Assembly: GCF_016924645.1 (NCBI RefSeq)
Contig: NZ_JAFFJV010000022.1
Location: 1 to 64,000 of the forward strand
DNA length: 64,000 bases
Direction of reading: 5' to 3'
Source: Rufibacter psychrotolerans
GTDB taxonomy: Bacteria; Bacteroidota; Bacteroidia; Cytophagales; Hymenobacteraceae
In this document: piece after piece, positions 22,971 to 31,075 of the stretch
Layout: every line of letters begins with the position of its first letter
How positions within the stretch are numbered: the first letter of the stretch is position 1
The notes under the pieces: generated by a model
Seen by the model: only the letters and a program-made list of their open reading frames with translations
Told to the model about the DNA's origin: nothing
Databases searched by the model: none
Position numbers and translations under genes: made by a program

Positions 22971-24140
22971 TTAGCCTTCGTAGTAAAACTGGCCGTACGG
23001 GCTCTGGATGGTGAGCTCATTTTTCTCGCTGGCCTCTACCCTGCCTATCACCTGCGCGTCAATGTTGAACGATTGGCTGATGTTGATCAGATCCTGCGCA
23101 ATTTCCTGCGGCACGTACAGCTCCAGGCGGTGGCCCATGTTGAAGACCTTGTACATCTCCTGCCAGCTGGTATTGCTCTGCTCCTGAATAAGCCTGAACA
23201 GCGGAGGCACTGGCAACAGGTTATCTTTAATGATGTGCACGTTCTGGGTGAAGTGCAGCACTTTGGTCTGCGCCCCGCCGCTGCAATGCACCATGCCGTG
23301 TAGTTGGCTGCGGTAGTCTTTTAAAATGGCCTGCACCAGCGGTGCGTAGGTTCTGGTAGGCGACAGCACCAGTTTGCCTACCGTCAGGCCGGTTTCTTCG
23401 TTTACATCGGTGAGTTTACAGGAACCGGAGTACACCAGATCAGACGGTACGGCCGGGTCAAAGCTCTCGGGGTACGCCTGCGCCAGGTAATTGGCGAACA
23501 CATCGTGGCGGGCCGAGGTGAGGCCGTTGCTGCCCATACCGCCGTTGTACTCGTTCTCGTACGTCGCCTGCCCGTAAGACGCGAAGCCCACAATCACATC
23601 GCCGGGCCGGATGGTGTGGTTAGAAATTACATCAGCGCGCTTCATGCGGGCCGTCACGGTGCTGTCCACAATGATGGTGCGCACCAGGTCGCCTACATCA
23701 GCGGTCTCGCCGCCGGTGCTGTAGATGCCAATGCCGTTGTCGCGGAGCATCTGCAGGACTTCCTCAGTACCGTTGATGATGGCGGCAATCACTTCGCCGG
23801 GCACCAGGTTCTTGTTCCGCCCGATGGTAGAAGACAGCAGAATGTTCTCCGTCGCGCCCACGCACAGCAGATCATCGGTGTTCATGACAATGGCGTCCTG
23901 CGCAATGCCTTTCCAGACGGAGATATCGCCGGTTTCGCGCCAGTACAGGTAGGCCAGGGCAGACTTGGTACCGGCCCCATCGGCGTGCATGATGTTGCAG
24001 TACTCCGGGTCGCCCACCAGCAAATCTGGGATGATTTTGCAGAACGCTTTGGGGAACAAGCCTTTGTCTATGTTCTTGATGGCGTTGTGCACATCTTCTT
24101 TGGAGGCGGACACACCGCGCTGCAGATACCGGTTTTCCAT
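22971..24140 (-). CDS. purM: Phosphoribosylformylglycinamidine cyclo-ligase (AIR synthase)
   Basis: A 389-residue PurM of the longer Bacteroidota type. It contains the ATP/substrate motif HADGAGTKSALAYLY, the Asp-rich VMNTDDLLCVGA, STGGETADVGDLV and HCSGGAQTKVL. The enzyme closes the imidazole ring in purine synthesis, making aminoimidazole ribonucleotide. No other pur gene is adjacent, as is usual in this phylum. ATG at 24140 fits the conserved N-terminus MENRYLQRGVSASKEDVHNAI. Confidence 0.95.
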   Translation of the reverse strand: MENRYLQRGVSASKEDVHNAIKNIDKGLFPKAFCKIIPDLLVGDPEYCNIMHADGAGTKSALAYLYWRETGDISVWKGIAQDAIVMNTDDLLCVGATENILLSSTIGRNKNLVPGEVIAAIINGTEEVLQMLRDNGIGIYSTGGETADVGDLVRTIIVDSTVTARMKRADVISNHTIRPGDVIVGFASYGQATYENEYNGGMGSNGLTSARHDVFANYLAQAYPESFDPAVPSDLVYSGSCKLTDVNEETGLTVGKLVLSPTRTYAPLVQAILKDYRSQLHGMVHCSGGAQTKVLHFTQNVHIIKDNLLPVPPLFRLIQEQSNTSWQEMYKVFNMGHRLELYVPQEIAQDLINISQSFNIDAQVIGRVEASEKNELTIQSPYGQFYYEG

Positions 24141-24165
24141 GGCAGGAAGGATAAATGTAAAAGCC

Positions 24166-24200
24166 GTTTAGGGCCTGATTTCAAGAAAACAGCCTCAAAC
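24166..24200. repeat. 36-bp palindromic repeat, copy 14 (35 bp)
   Basis: GTTTAGGGCC to GCCTCAAAC, one base short. Upstream of purM. Confidence 0.65.
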
Positions 24201-24232
24201 CGAGGAACTGCCCTTTGCGGGGCAAAAATAAG

Positions 24233-24262
24233 AAAGCCTCCCGGTTCTGAGAGGCTTTTCTT
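24233..24262. terminator. Hairpin terminator, active in either direction
   Basis: AAAGCCTC pairs with GAGGCTTT (24251-24258) around a 10-base loop; plus strand ends TTTTCTT and minus strand ends TTTCTTATTTTT. On the minus strand it would end the PorE-like transcript. Confidence 0.65.
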
Positions 24263-24277
24263 CTGGTATTTCTAGAT

Positions 24278-24528
24278 CGCTGGCGCGAGCTTGCAGCTCG
24301 TGCCTTCTATTCTGGGGAGACCACCAACTACTTTTCTGGCTCCTGGAAAGATCCTGGTGCAAACGGCAGTAGCGCTGGAGTAAACGCCTTTCTAGTTCCC
24401 CCACAAGATCCTTTCAGGATGACAAATGGGAGGGAAAGTAGCCCGACAAGGAGCGCGGTAAGACGATGAGTGCGGGAAAAAGTGGGCCAGCCATGCGTGC
24501 GGACACGAGCCGGAGGCTCGCGCCAGCG
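24278..24528. repeat. REP-like inverted pair, copy 1
   Basis: Left unit CGCTGGCGCGAGC at 24278 is mirrored by GCTCGCGCCAGCG ending at 24528. Each unit is itself a small hairpin (GAGCTTGCAGCTC at left; CGAGCCGGAGGCTCG at right), and the right unit keeps GTCCGCACGCAT on its inner flank. This is the layout of REP doublets spread by RAYT transposases. It encloses an ATCCTT-type repeat. Confidence 0.7.
24341..24422. repeat. ATCCTT-type inverted repeat, copy 1
   Basis: Arms TCCTGGAAAGATCCTGG and CACAAGATCCTTTCAGGATGA enclose a shared core with GCAAACGGCA and CCTTTCTAGT. Confidence 0.7.
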
Positions 24529-24555
24529 GTGGTTAGCGTTTAGCTGGCTTTAGTT

Positions 24556-26475
24556 CTACTGGCCTGGCTCGTCAATGCGGGTCACCTTAAACTCGGTGCG
24601 GCGGTTCTGCTGGTGCTGGGCCTCGGTTTTGGCGTTCCGGATGACCGGTCTTGACTCGCCGTAGCCGCGGGCCGTAATGCGTTTCGGGTCTATGCCTTTG
24701 GAGATGATGTAATCCACGGCACTCTGCGCCCGGCGCTGCGACAGATCCTGGTTGTAGATGTCCACGCCGCGGCTATCGGTGTGGGAACTCAGCTCGATGG
24801 TGATCGTTGGGTTGTCTACCAGCGTCTGTACCAATTTATCCAGCTCCACCGCCGCATCTGGGCGGATGTTGGCTTTGTCGTAGTCATAGAAGATGTTCTC
24901 TACCACAATGGCCTTGTTCCGCACAATCTTGCTGAGCGTGAGCGTAGCCGTGAGCCTGATATCCGTCACCGGTTGCGTCAACTGCGACTGCGGCGGCGTC
25001 TTGCCCTGCGTGATGACCGACTGACGGGCCGCGAAATAGCCCTGCCGTTCCGCAATCACGGAATACACGCTGGCCGAATCCAGCCGGAACGTGAAGGCTC
25101 CTTTGGCGTCGGCGGTGGCTTCTTCCACCTTCACGCCTTGCGCGTTCTGCAGCGTGACACGGGCATTGGGCATAGGCGTGGTATTGCCTTTCTCGTTGCG
25201 CTCCAGCACGCGGCCGTCCACGAAGAAGTTCACCAGTTTAGGCTGGCGCTTCACAAACGAGTACAAGTCATCGCCGCCCTGGCCACCTCCGCGGTTAGAC
25301 GCGAAAAGCCCCTGGTCTTCCCCGGTCATCAGGATGGAGAAGTCATCACCAATGGAGTTGATAGGCGCGCCCATGTTGATTACAGAGTCTCCGCTCACGC
25401 GGAAGATATCCAATCCGCCCAGACCGGGATGCCCGTCTGAAGCGATATACAAGGTGCTGTCCGGTCCCACGTACGGGAAGGATTCGTTGCCCGGCGTGTT
25501 GATCTCAGGGCCCAGGTTCACCGGACGGGAGAAACGGCCGCCGGCATCCAAAGTAGTTTTCCAGATATCACGGCCTCCCTGTCCGCCGCGGCGATCAGAG
25601 GAGAAGTACAGCGTACGGCCATCGGGCGAGAATGCGGGTGAGGCATCCCAAGCCACTGGGTCGTTGAAGCTGGCGATACGGGGTTCAGACCACTCGCCGG
25701 TTTTGTATTGTGAGATGTACAAGTCTACGTTGGCGGTTCCGCTTTTCTTGCCGGTATTGCTGCGGGCAAAAACCATGGTGCGGCCCTCGTTGGTGAACGC
25801 CGGGGAAGCATCATGCACCTCAGGGGCGTTCAACGCTGCGGCAAACGGCCGTACCTGCGTGGCGGTGGTGTTGCCGGTATCAGCCATAGGTACCACGTAC
25901 AGGTTCAGGAAGCCTTCGCCGTTGCCTTTGTATTTGGTTTCTTCGCGGGTAGAAGAGAAAATAAGCTCGTTGTTGAGCACGATGGGCGAAAACTCAGACG
26001 CCGCCGAGTTAGTGCCCGGCACCGGTTTTACAACCCGATACGTTGGCGTATTCGCAATAGAAGCTACCTGCCTGAGGTTCTCCACTTCGCGCTGCGCCAG
26101 CCTGATGAACGTCTTGTTAGAAGCTACTGCCAGGTAACTCTGCAACTGGGTAGCGGCTTCCTCGTATTTGCCGTTGGCCTTGAGCGCCATGCCGTAGCGG
26201 AACATGGTTTCCTCGTTCTTACGGGCATCCAGGGCGGCTTTGTAGTACTGCTCGGCCTGCGGCATGCGGTTAGACAAACGGTACGCCTCGGCCAACTTGA
26301 AATTCACCTCCGCTCCAGTACGACCCTTGTTCAACGCAGCCTGGTAGTGTTCAATGGCCAGCTGGTACTCTTCTTTCTCAAAGTTTTTATTGCCTTTCTG
26401 GACAGAGCTGCGGAACGGTCCGCACGCCACTGCTGCCAGAGACAAAGCCAGTACAAGGGTTTTATGTCGCATCAT
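24556..26475 (-). CDS. OmpA-family lipoprotein with TPR and beta-propeller (PorE-like)
   Basis: A 639-residue outer-membrane lipoprotein; the lipobox LAAVAC puts the acylated Cys at 18. In order: TPR repeats (about 28-140, KNFEKEEYQLAIEHYQAALNKG style), a PD40/WD40-like propeller (about 165-375, with SPDGRTLYFSSDRRGGQGGRDIW), a carboxypeptidase-regulatory-like strand domain (about 395-475) and an OmpA peptidoglycan-binding domain (about 520-639, LSSHTDSRGVDIYNQDLSQRRA). This exact order is that of PorE, the peptidoglycan anchor of the type IX secretion system in Porphyromonas. Paralogues with the same order exist in this phylum, so the symbol is not assigned. ATG at 26472 is an equal alternative. 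Confidence 0.87.
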   Translation of the reverse strand: MMRHKTLVLALSLAAVACGPFRSSVQKGNKNFEKEEYQLAIEHYQAALNKGRTGAEVNFKLAEAYRLSNRMPQAEQYYKAALDARKNEETMFRYGMALKANGKYEEAATQLQSYLAVASNKTFIRLAQREVENLRQVASIANTPTYRVVKPVPGTNSAASEFSPIVLNNELIFSSTREETKYKGNGEGFLNLYVVPMADTGNTTATQVRPFAAALNAPEVHDASPAFTNEGRTMVFARSNTGKKSGTANVDLYISQYKTGEWSEPRIASFNDPVAWDASPAFSPDGRTLYFSSDRRGGQGGRDIWKTTLDAGGRFSRPVNLGPEINTPGNESFPYVGPDSTLYIASDGHPGLGGLDIFRVSGDSVINMGAPINSIGDDFSILMTGEDQGLFASNRGGGQGGDDLYSFVKRQPKLVNFFVDGRVLERNEKGNTTPMPNARVTLQNAQGVKVEEATADAKGAFTFRLDSASVYSVIAERQGYFAARQSVITQGKTPPQSQLTQPVTDIRLTATLTLSKIVRNKAIVVENIFYDYDKANIRPDAAVELDKLVQTLVDNPTITIELSSHTDSRGVDIYNQDLSQRRAQSAVDYIISKGIDPKRITARGYGESRPVIRNAKTEAQHQQNRRTEFKVTRIDEPGQ

Positions 26476-26493
26476 GTGCTTTCCTACGCGTTA

Positions 26494-26982
26494 TTAGCTC
26501 TGAAAATAGCGAGCCAGCCATGTATCTTTCGCGGGTTTAGGCCACTGGTTCTGCAGCTCTCCCACGGTGGGTACTAAGGTATCAAAATAAAGAGAATCAG
26601 GCGAGAGTGCCCCGGCGGTTACCAAGGCCTTTACCTCAGACATAGGAACCGTCCGTACCTGGTCTTGCTCCCTGAACGCCAGCTTGGTACGATCAAATAA
26701 TTGAACGTTAAACTCCTGCTCTAATTGTCTTAAAAACGCTACTGATTTATCTATGGAACACCCGCTGGCCGAGGCCACCTGCTCATTGGTAGCCAAAAAC
26801 AAAAAGTGGTGTTCTTTGATGCTGAAAGATGCCTGCAGGTCACGGCCGTGGCTGCTCCACTCCGTTACGAAATCCTGCAGCCGCTGGTTCATCTCCGCCT
26901 CCTCTTCTGGGGTGAGCGGACGGTTGATCTGGTACACCCAAAGGCGGCTATACGGCGGTAATTGTTCAAAAGGAACGTACAT
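26494..26982 (-). CDS. Conserved Bacteroidota protein, 162 residues (often mislabelled ABC transporter ATPase)
   Basis: Opens MYVPFEQLPPYSRLWVYQINRPLT and continues with an alpha/beta domain (LQDFVTEWSSHGRDLQASF, HHFLFLATNEQVASASGCSIDKSV). There is no Walker motif, so the common database label ABC transporter ATPase is not supported. The Cys in SASGCSIDKSV is conserved-looking. Lies 18 bp upstream of the PorE-like gene in one operon. Function unknown; the pairing hints at an envelope or secretion-linked role. Confidence 0.75.
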   Translation of the reverse strand: MYVPFEQLPPYSRLWVYQINRPLTPEEEAEMNQRLQDFVTEWSSHGRDLQASFSIKEHHFLFLATNEQVASASGCSIDKSVAFLRQLEQEFNVQLFDRTKLAFREQDQVRTVPMSEVKALVTAGALSPDSLYFDTLVPTVGELQNQWPKPAKDTWLARYFQS

Positions 26983-27050
26983 TCTGGTAATCTGCTAGTG
27001 TTTGGGGCACGCGTATCAAGAAACACGGTTCTCCCTTTTTATAAATTCTT

Positions 27051-27086
27051 GTTTCAAGCCCGATTTCCTGAAATCAGCCTTGAAAC
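27051..27086. repeat. 36-bp palindromic repeat, copy 15
   Basis: Near-perfect palindrome: GTTTCAAG at left and CTTGAAAC at right, centre ATTTCCTGAAAT. Both arms differ from the consensus in step. Confidence 0.8.
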
Positions 27087-27204
27087 GATCACTTCTTGCC
27101 ACTTCTCACGGCCTCGTGCTTGTGGGTGATAACACAAACAAGGGCGGAAATTTAAAATAGACACAATTAGATACAAGTATCATGTATCCAGACCGCGCGT
27201 TGGT

Positions 27205-27240
27205 GCTTTGGGCCCATTTTCCATAAAACAAACCTGAAAC
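27205..27240. repeat. 36-bp palindromic repeat, copy 16
   Basis: GCTTTGGGCCC to ACCTGAAAC. Second copy in the same 448-bp gene-free region, 118 bp after copy 15. Confidence 0.65.
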
Positions 27241-27259
27241 GCTTTTTCTCCTGCTGTAC

Positions 27260-27327
27260 TACCTCGTTACAGGGTAACGAGGCTACATATCTGGGATTCT
27301 GTAGCGACGTTACCCTGTAACGTGGTA
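27260..27327. repeat. Inverted pair of GTTACAGGGTAAC hairpins
   Basis: TACCTCGTTACAGGGTAACG at 27260 is mirrored by the unit ending TGTAACGTGGTA at 27327. Each unit is a hairpin by itself (CGTTAC, AGG, GTAACG) and the pair is inverted, a second REP-like doublet type. Confidence 0.65.
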
Positions 27328-27430
27328 CGCATTGCTACTTAGCCCGAGGCAATGGTGTTATCACTAACCATCACTTACTATGGCATTTACCAGCCCGCCT
27401 CAACAAACGAATCGTGCTACTTGCTACGCA

Positions 27431-28237
27431 CTACGCATTGATGCCTTCGGCCTGGGCAATCAGTTCGGCGATGTCAAAGACTTTTACTTTGTCTTCCTGG
27501 TTCTGGCTTTTCACGCCGTCAGACATCATGGTCATGCAGAACGGACACGCGCTGGCGATGATGGTGGCTCCGGTCCCGATAGCTTCCTCGGCGCGCTCCA
27601 CGTTGATGTCTTTGTTGCCTGGCTCGGGCTCTTTCCACATCTGGGCTCCGCCGGCACCGCAGCAAAGGCCGTTGGCACGGCTGCGTTTCATCTCCACTAA
27701 ATCAGCGTCCAGAGCGGCTAGAACTTCACGGGGTGCCTCGTAGATGTTGTTGGCGCGCCCCAGGTAGCAGGAGTCATGGAAGGTGATGCGCTTGCCTTTG
27801 AACTCGCCGCCGCCGGCAATCTTCACTTTGCCTTCGTTGATGAGGTTCTGTAAAAACGTGGAGTGATGGATCACCTCGTAGTTTCCGCCCAGCGCGGGGT
27901 ATTCGTTTTTGATGGTATTGAAGCAGTGCGGACAGGCCGTCACAATGGTTTTAATGCCGTACCCGTCCAGCGTGGCGATGTTGGTCATGGCCTGCATCTG
28001 GAACAGGAACTCGTTTCCGGCGCGTTTGGCAGGGTCACCGGTGCAGGTTTCCTCCATGCCCAACACGGCGTACTTAATGCCCACGTGCTCCAAAATACGC
28101 ACAAAGGCGCGGGTAACGTTTTTGTAACGGTCGTCAAAGGCACCGGCGCAGCCTACCCAGAACAACACTTCGGGGGTTTCGCCACGGGCAGCCAGATCGG
28201 CCATTACGGGTACTTGTATCTGTTTTTTCTCTGACAT
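27431..28237 (-). CDS. CCG-domain Fe-S oxidoreductase subunit (HdrB/GlpC-like)
   Basis: A 268-residue cytosolic protein with two CCG-type cysteine motifs: CTGDPAKRAGNEF, CPHCFNT in the first half, and DSCYLGR, LCCGAGG, CPFCMTM in the second. Such domains bind a non-cubane or linear-motif 4Fe-4S cluster in heterodisulfide reductases and related quinone-linked complexes. It lies downstream of a membrane-bound ferredoxin-like gene, with which it should form one complex. The exact electron donor is unknown; EtfAB-quinone oxidoreductase-like or glycerol-phosphate-type roles are possible. Confidence 0.88.
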   Translation of the reverse strand: MSEKKQIQVPVMADLAARGETPEVLFWVGCAGAFDDRYKNVTRAFVRILEHVGIKYAVLGMEETCTGDPAKRAGNEFLFQMQAMTNIATLDGYGIKTIVTACPHCFNTIKNEYPALGGNYEVIHHSTFLQNLINEGKVKIAGGGEFKGKRITFHDSCYLGRANNIYEAPREVLAALDADLVEMKRSRANGLCCGAGGAQMWKEPEPGNKDINVERAEEAIGTGATIIASACPFCMTMMSDGVKSQNQEDKVKVFDIAELIAQAEGINA

Positions 28238-28350
28238 CAGGGTAATGTGCTAATTAGGAAATGTGCTCATGTGCCAATTTACTCGGCATGCCGCACAATA
28301 GCTAATGGTTGTTAGGAGTTTCGGTGGGCCTTTTTCACGGGCTGCCACTA

Positions 28351-28536
28351 GACCCACCCCCTGCCCCTCCCGGGAGGGGAGTATCGGCAAGGGTTGGTTT
28401 TTCATTCAATCGTTCTTTATTTAATCAGCCGCATTTAATCAGCCGCATTCAATCAGCAACTGAATACAAGTTCAATCTTACCTACTGGACTTCTACGTTA
28501 CCCGAATTCCCCTCCTGGGAGGGGCAGGGCTGGGTT
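28351..28536. repeat. CCCCTCCCGGGAGGGG-type inverted-repeat element
   Basis: Left arm at 28351-28386 (GACCCACCCCCTGCCCCTCC) is mirrored with a few mismatches by 28502-28536 (GGGGCAGGGCTGGGTT). The centre is A/T-rich and holds three imperfect direct repeats of the word TTTAATCAGCCGC. Sits between the two Fe-S genes. Confidence 0.7.
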
Positions 28537-28577
28537 AAAGTTCGTCTCTCAGCTCTGCCTCTTTGTTTGTTTCAGGG

Positions 28578-29930
28578 CTAGTTTTTGGAAACCATGAACA
28601 AATCATCGGCCCAGTTGAAGCGGTCGCTTGGCGAGAAGGCCCACGGTGCCCCGTTGTTCTCAATGTTGTTGAACATGGCGTTCAAGGCCGCCGGTGCCGC
28701 AGATTCTTCCAGCACCAGGAAGCGGCGCAGGTCCATGATGGTAGACAGTTGGTTGATGTTCACCGGACAGGACTCCACGCAGGCGTTGCAGGTGGTACAG
28801 GCCCACAGCTCCTCTGGTGTTACGTAGCCGCGCAGCAGGGTGCGTTCTTCGGTTACTTTTACCCGCTCAGATTCTTCTTTGTAGTGCGCTGGCGCGAAGA
28901 TCAACGGCGACTCGCCTTTCTCCTCCATGCGGTCGCGGGTGTCCATCACAATCTTGCGGGGCGAGAGCAGCTTACCGGTAATGTTAGCCGGACACACGCT
29001 GGTGCAGCGGCCGCACTCGGTACAGGTGTAGGAGTCCATGAGCTGTTTCCAGGTGAGGTCTTCCACGTCTTTGGCCCCGAACTTCTGCGGATCGGCCCCC
29101 TCTGGCGCGGGCGGCACCACGTAGCTGGGGTCCAGCATGGCTTTGATTTCATGCGTAATGCTCTCCACGTTGCTGAATTGGCCCTTCGGCTCCAGCTTGG
29201 AGTAGTACACGTTGGGGAACGACATGATGATGTGGAAGTGCTTGGAACTAGGCAGGTAGTTCATGAAGGCCAGAATGCCCACAATGTGCACCCACCAGCC
29301 TGCGGTGGCAATGATCTGCAGGGTCTGCGCGTCGCTCCCGAACAGGTCCACCAGGCCGGAGGTTACCGGGAAAACCCCGGGCAGATCGGTTCCCTGCAGC
29401 TGGGCCAGTTTCTGATCTGCGATGTTGAACGCGAACAAGGCCAGCATAAGCACAATCTCGGTGACCAGGATGATGGTGGCGTCTAGCTGAGGCCAGGCCC
29501 GCATCTCGGCCCCCCGGGTAAGGCGGGGCACCTTGGTCACGTAGCGCCGGGCCAGGAAAATCACGCAGGCCACAATCACCAGCAGCCCCAAAACCTCATT
29601 GATGGCCATGAGCGCGTCATACACCGGCCCCAGGAAGCCCAGCACCCGGTGCGTGCCAAAGATACCGTCAATGAGAATCTCTATCACTTCCACGTTGATC
29701 ACCAGGAAGCCCACGTACACAAACAGGTGCAGCACGGCCGGCAAGGGGCGCTTGAACATTTTTTGCTGGCCAAAGGCCACCAGTAACAGGGTATTTATGC
29801 GCTTGGAAACGTCACCAGAGATCTTCTTGTCACGCCCCATGTTAATGTTGCGGGCAATCTTACGTATCTGCCACACAAACAGACCGATACCTAGCGCCGC
29901 TACAATAAGAAAGAGGATATTACTTATCAC
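28578..29930 (-). CDS. Membrane-bound 4Fe-4S oxidoreductase subunit (HdrC/NarI-like fusion)
   Basis: A 450-residue protein. Transmembrane helices fall at about 4-20, 65-85, 108-127, 150-170 and 205-225, a cytochrome-b-like (NarI-type) membrane part. Then come two 4Fe-4S motifs: Cys303, 306, 309, 313 (CTECGRCTSVCP) and Cys378, 381, 384, 388 (CTTCNACVESCP). It would pass electrons between the quinone pool and the CCG subunit encoded downstream. The 340-bp gap to that gene is filled by a repeat element. Confidence 0.9.
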   Translation of the reverse strand: MISNILFLIVAALGIGLFVWQIRKIARNINMGRDKKISGDVSKRINTLLLVAFGQQKMFKRPLPAVLHLFVYVGFLVINVEVIEILIDGIFGTHRVLGFLGPVYDALMAINEVLGLLVIVACVIFLARRYVTKVPRLTRGAEMRAWPQLDATIILVTEIVLMLALFAFNIADQKLAQLQGTDLPGVFPVTSGLVDLFGSDAQTLQIIATAGWWVHIVGILAFMNYLPSSKHFHIIMSFPNVYYSKLEPKGQFSNVESITHEIKAMLDPSYVVPPAPEGADPQKFGAKDVEDLTWKQLMDSYTCTECGRCTSVCPANITGKLLSPRKIVMDTRDRMEEKGESPLIFAPAHYKEESERVKVTEERTLLRGYVTPEELWACTTCNACVESCPVNINQLSTIMDLRRFLVLEESAAPAALNAMFNNIENNGAPWAFSPSDRFNWADDLFMVSKN

Positions 29931-30022
29931 AGAAAGGGAGTTTAGCGGTGGAAACTGCTACTATTACGAACGAATTTAGCAAAGTATTCTGAAAAGGGTA
30001 TAAAAGATTTTTTTGCGGGAAG

Positions 30023-30054
30023 TTTTGCAAATCCGATCAGGCTTCCTACATTTG
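30023..30054 (+). promoter_or_regulatory. Promoter of tRNA-Phe
   Basis: TTTTG (TTG at 30025-30027), 19-base spacer, TACATTTG at 30047-30054: a full consensus match for the Bacteroidota primary sigma factor. Confidence 0.85.
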
Positions 30055-30112
30055 CATACTTTTTCACCAGAACGGTAGCGAAACACCTCCGGAACGGTTG
30101 CGAAAAGATGCT

Positions 30113-30188
30113 GGTGATGTAGCTCAGTTGGTAGAGCAAAGGACTGAAAATCCTTGTGTCGTTGGTTCGATTCCAATCATCACCACCA
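30113..30188 (+). tRNA. tRNA-Phe (anticodon GAA)
   Basis: Seventy-six bases with the CCA end encoded. Acceptor GGTGATG pairs with CATCACC; D arm AGCTCAGTTGGTAGAGC; anticodon loop CTGAAAA with GAA; T arm GTTGGTTCGATTCCAAT. All four stems form. It reads phenylalanine codons UUU and UUC. Confidence 0.97.
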
Positions 30189-30197
30189 GCAGAAAAG

Positions 30198-30232
30198 AAA
30201 ATCCCGCTTCAGGAATGGAGCGGGATTTTTGT
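30198..30232 (+). terminator. Terminator of tRNA-Phe
   Basis: AAATCCCGCT and AGCGGGATTT around an 11-base loop, followed by TTGTTTTT. Confidence 0.85.
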
Positions 30233-30266
30233 TTTTGGGGTGTTTTATAAAAATAAGCCTGAAAAC
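30231..30266. repeat. 36-bp palindromic repeat, copy 17
   Basis: GTTTTTGGGG to AAGCCTGAAAAC, starting at the end of the tRNA terminator. Confidence 0.65.
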
Positions 30267-30336
30267 GCTCTGCTTATAGTAAACTTTGCTGCTTTATAGC
30301 CAAAAGCATCGTTTTAGGAAAGGAACAGGCAAACAG

Positions 30337-30744
30337 TTATTCAGCTTTAGGCAGAAGCCGATGATGGTGGAAGGTCTCCATGCCTAGCCGGTTAATGGTC
30401 TCTTTCTCAAAGTCAAACTCAATTAGAACAGCAGGCTCCTCGCCTACTACCCAGCCATCGTGCCCGGGCTCAATGACCACCGCTTGCGGCGCTACAAAGT
30501 CCTGGGTCACACCGTCTGCATATTGAATCCGGAGGCGTCCCTGGGCCAGGAAGCCCAGGTGCGCGTGCATGCACAGGTCGGTTCCCACAATCTGCTTCAT
30601 GTGGGTGGACCATTTAAAGCCCGGCCGGTAAATGACTCTTTTCACCCGCGCTTCGCCCGCTTTTACAAAGTCCAGCTGCACCCCGCCAACCTCCCGGTGC
30701 TCGGCTCCGGGCATGGGGGCCACTAGTGTGTCTGTTGCATTCAT
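30337..30744 (-). CDS. Cupin-fold protein
   Basis: A 135-residue single cupin. The metal-site region reads DLCMHAHLGFLAQGRLRIQYADG, and the second cupin motif reads VIEPGHDGWVVGEEPAVLIEFDF. A His-rich tail (ETFHHHRLLPKAE) is present. Substrate not predictable. Stands alone between the tRNA gene and the HNH gene. Confidence 0.78.
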   Translation of the reverse strand: MNATDTLVAPMPGAEHREVGGVQLDFVKAGEARVKRVIYRPGFKWSTHMKQIVGTDLCMHAHLGFLAQGRLRIQYADGVTQDFVAPQAVVIEPGHDGWVVGEEPAVLIEFDFEKETINRLGMETFHHHRLLPKAE

Positions 30745-30966
30745 AGCTTATTTCTTTAAGTGAAGAAATGATCCGTTCCAACCAAGTACTATTTGCAAGC
30801 CCAAAAACCCGCCGCCGTTTGCTACTATAAGGTAAGCTTTTCTTGCTGAATCCTTTACAAGCCCGGCAAGAAATTTCTCGTACCGCGAAACTGTGGTGAA
30901 CTGGCTTTACCTCCTTGGCTGGCACCCTTTGAGGCAGATGATCAGAATAGAGCTAAGCCTCTTCCT

Positions 30967-31002
30967 GATTTAGGGCTGTTTCTGGAAAATTAGGCCAAGA
31001 AT
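30967..31002. repeat. 36-bp palindromic repeat, copy 18
   Basis: GATTTAGGGC to AGGCCAAGAAT, a weaker copy. Between divergent cupin and HNH genes; nothing else recognisable in this 331-bp gap. Confidence 0.5.
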
Positions 31003-31075
31003 GATGAGGTAATTGCCAGCAGACGGCGTGGAATATGCCTAAATTGGCTACTTTCAGGACGAGAAAAAATCTGTT

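Noticed and set aside
28571..28601. Another 36-bp palindrome copy at the Fe-S gene 3' end
   Set aside because: GTTTCAGGGC is followed by a centre-like TTTTTGGAAA but the right arm is coding sequence and does not match.
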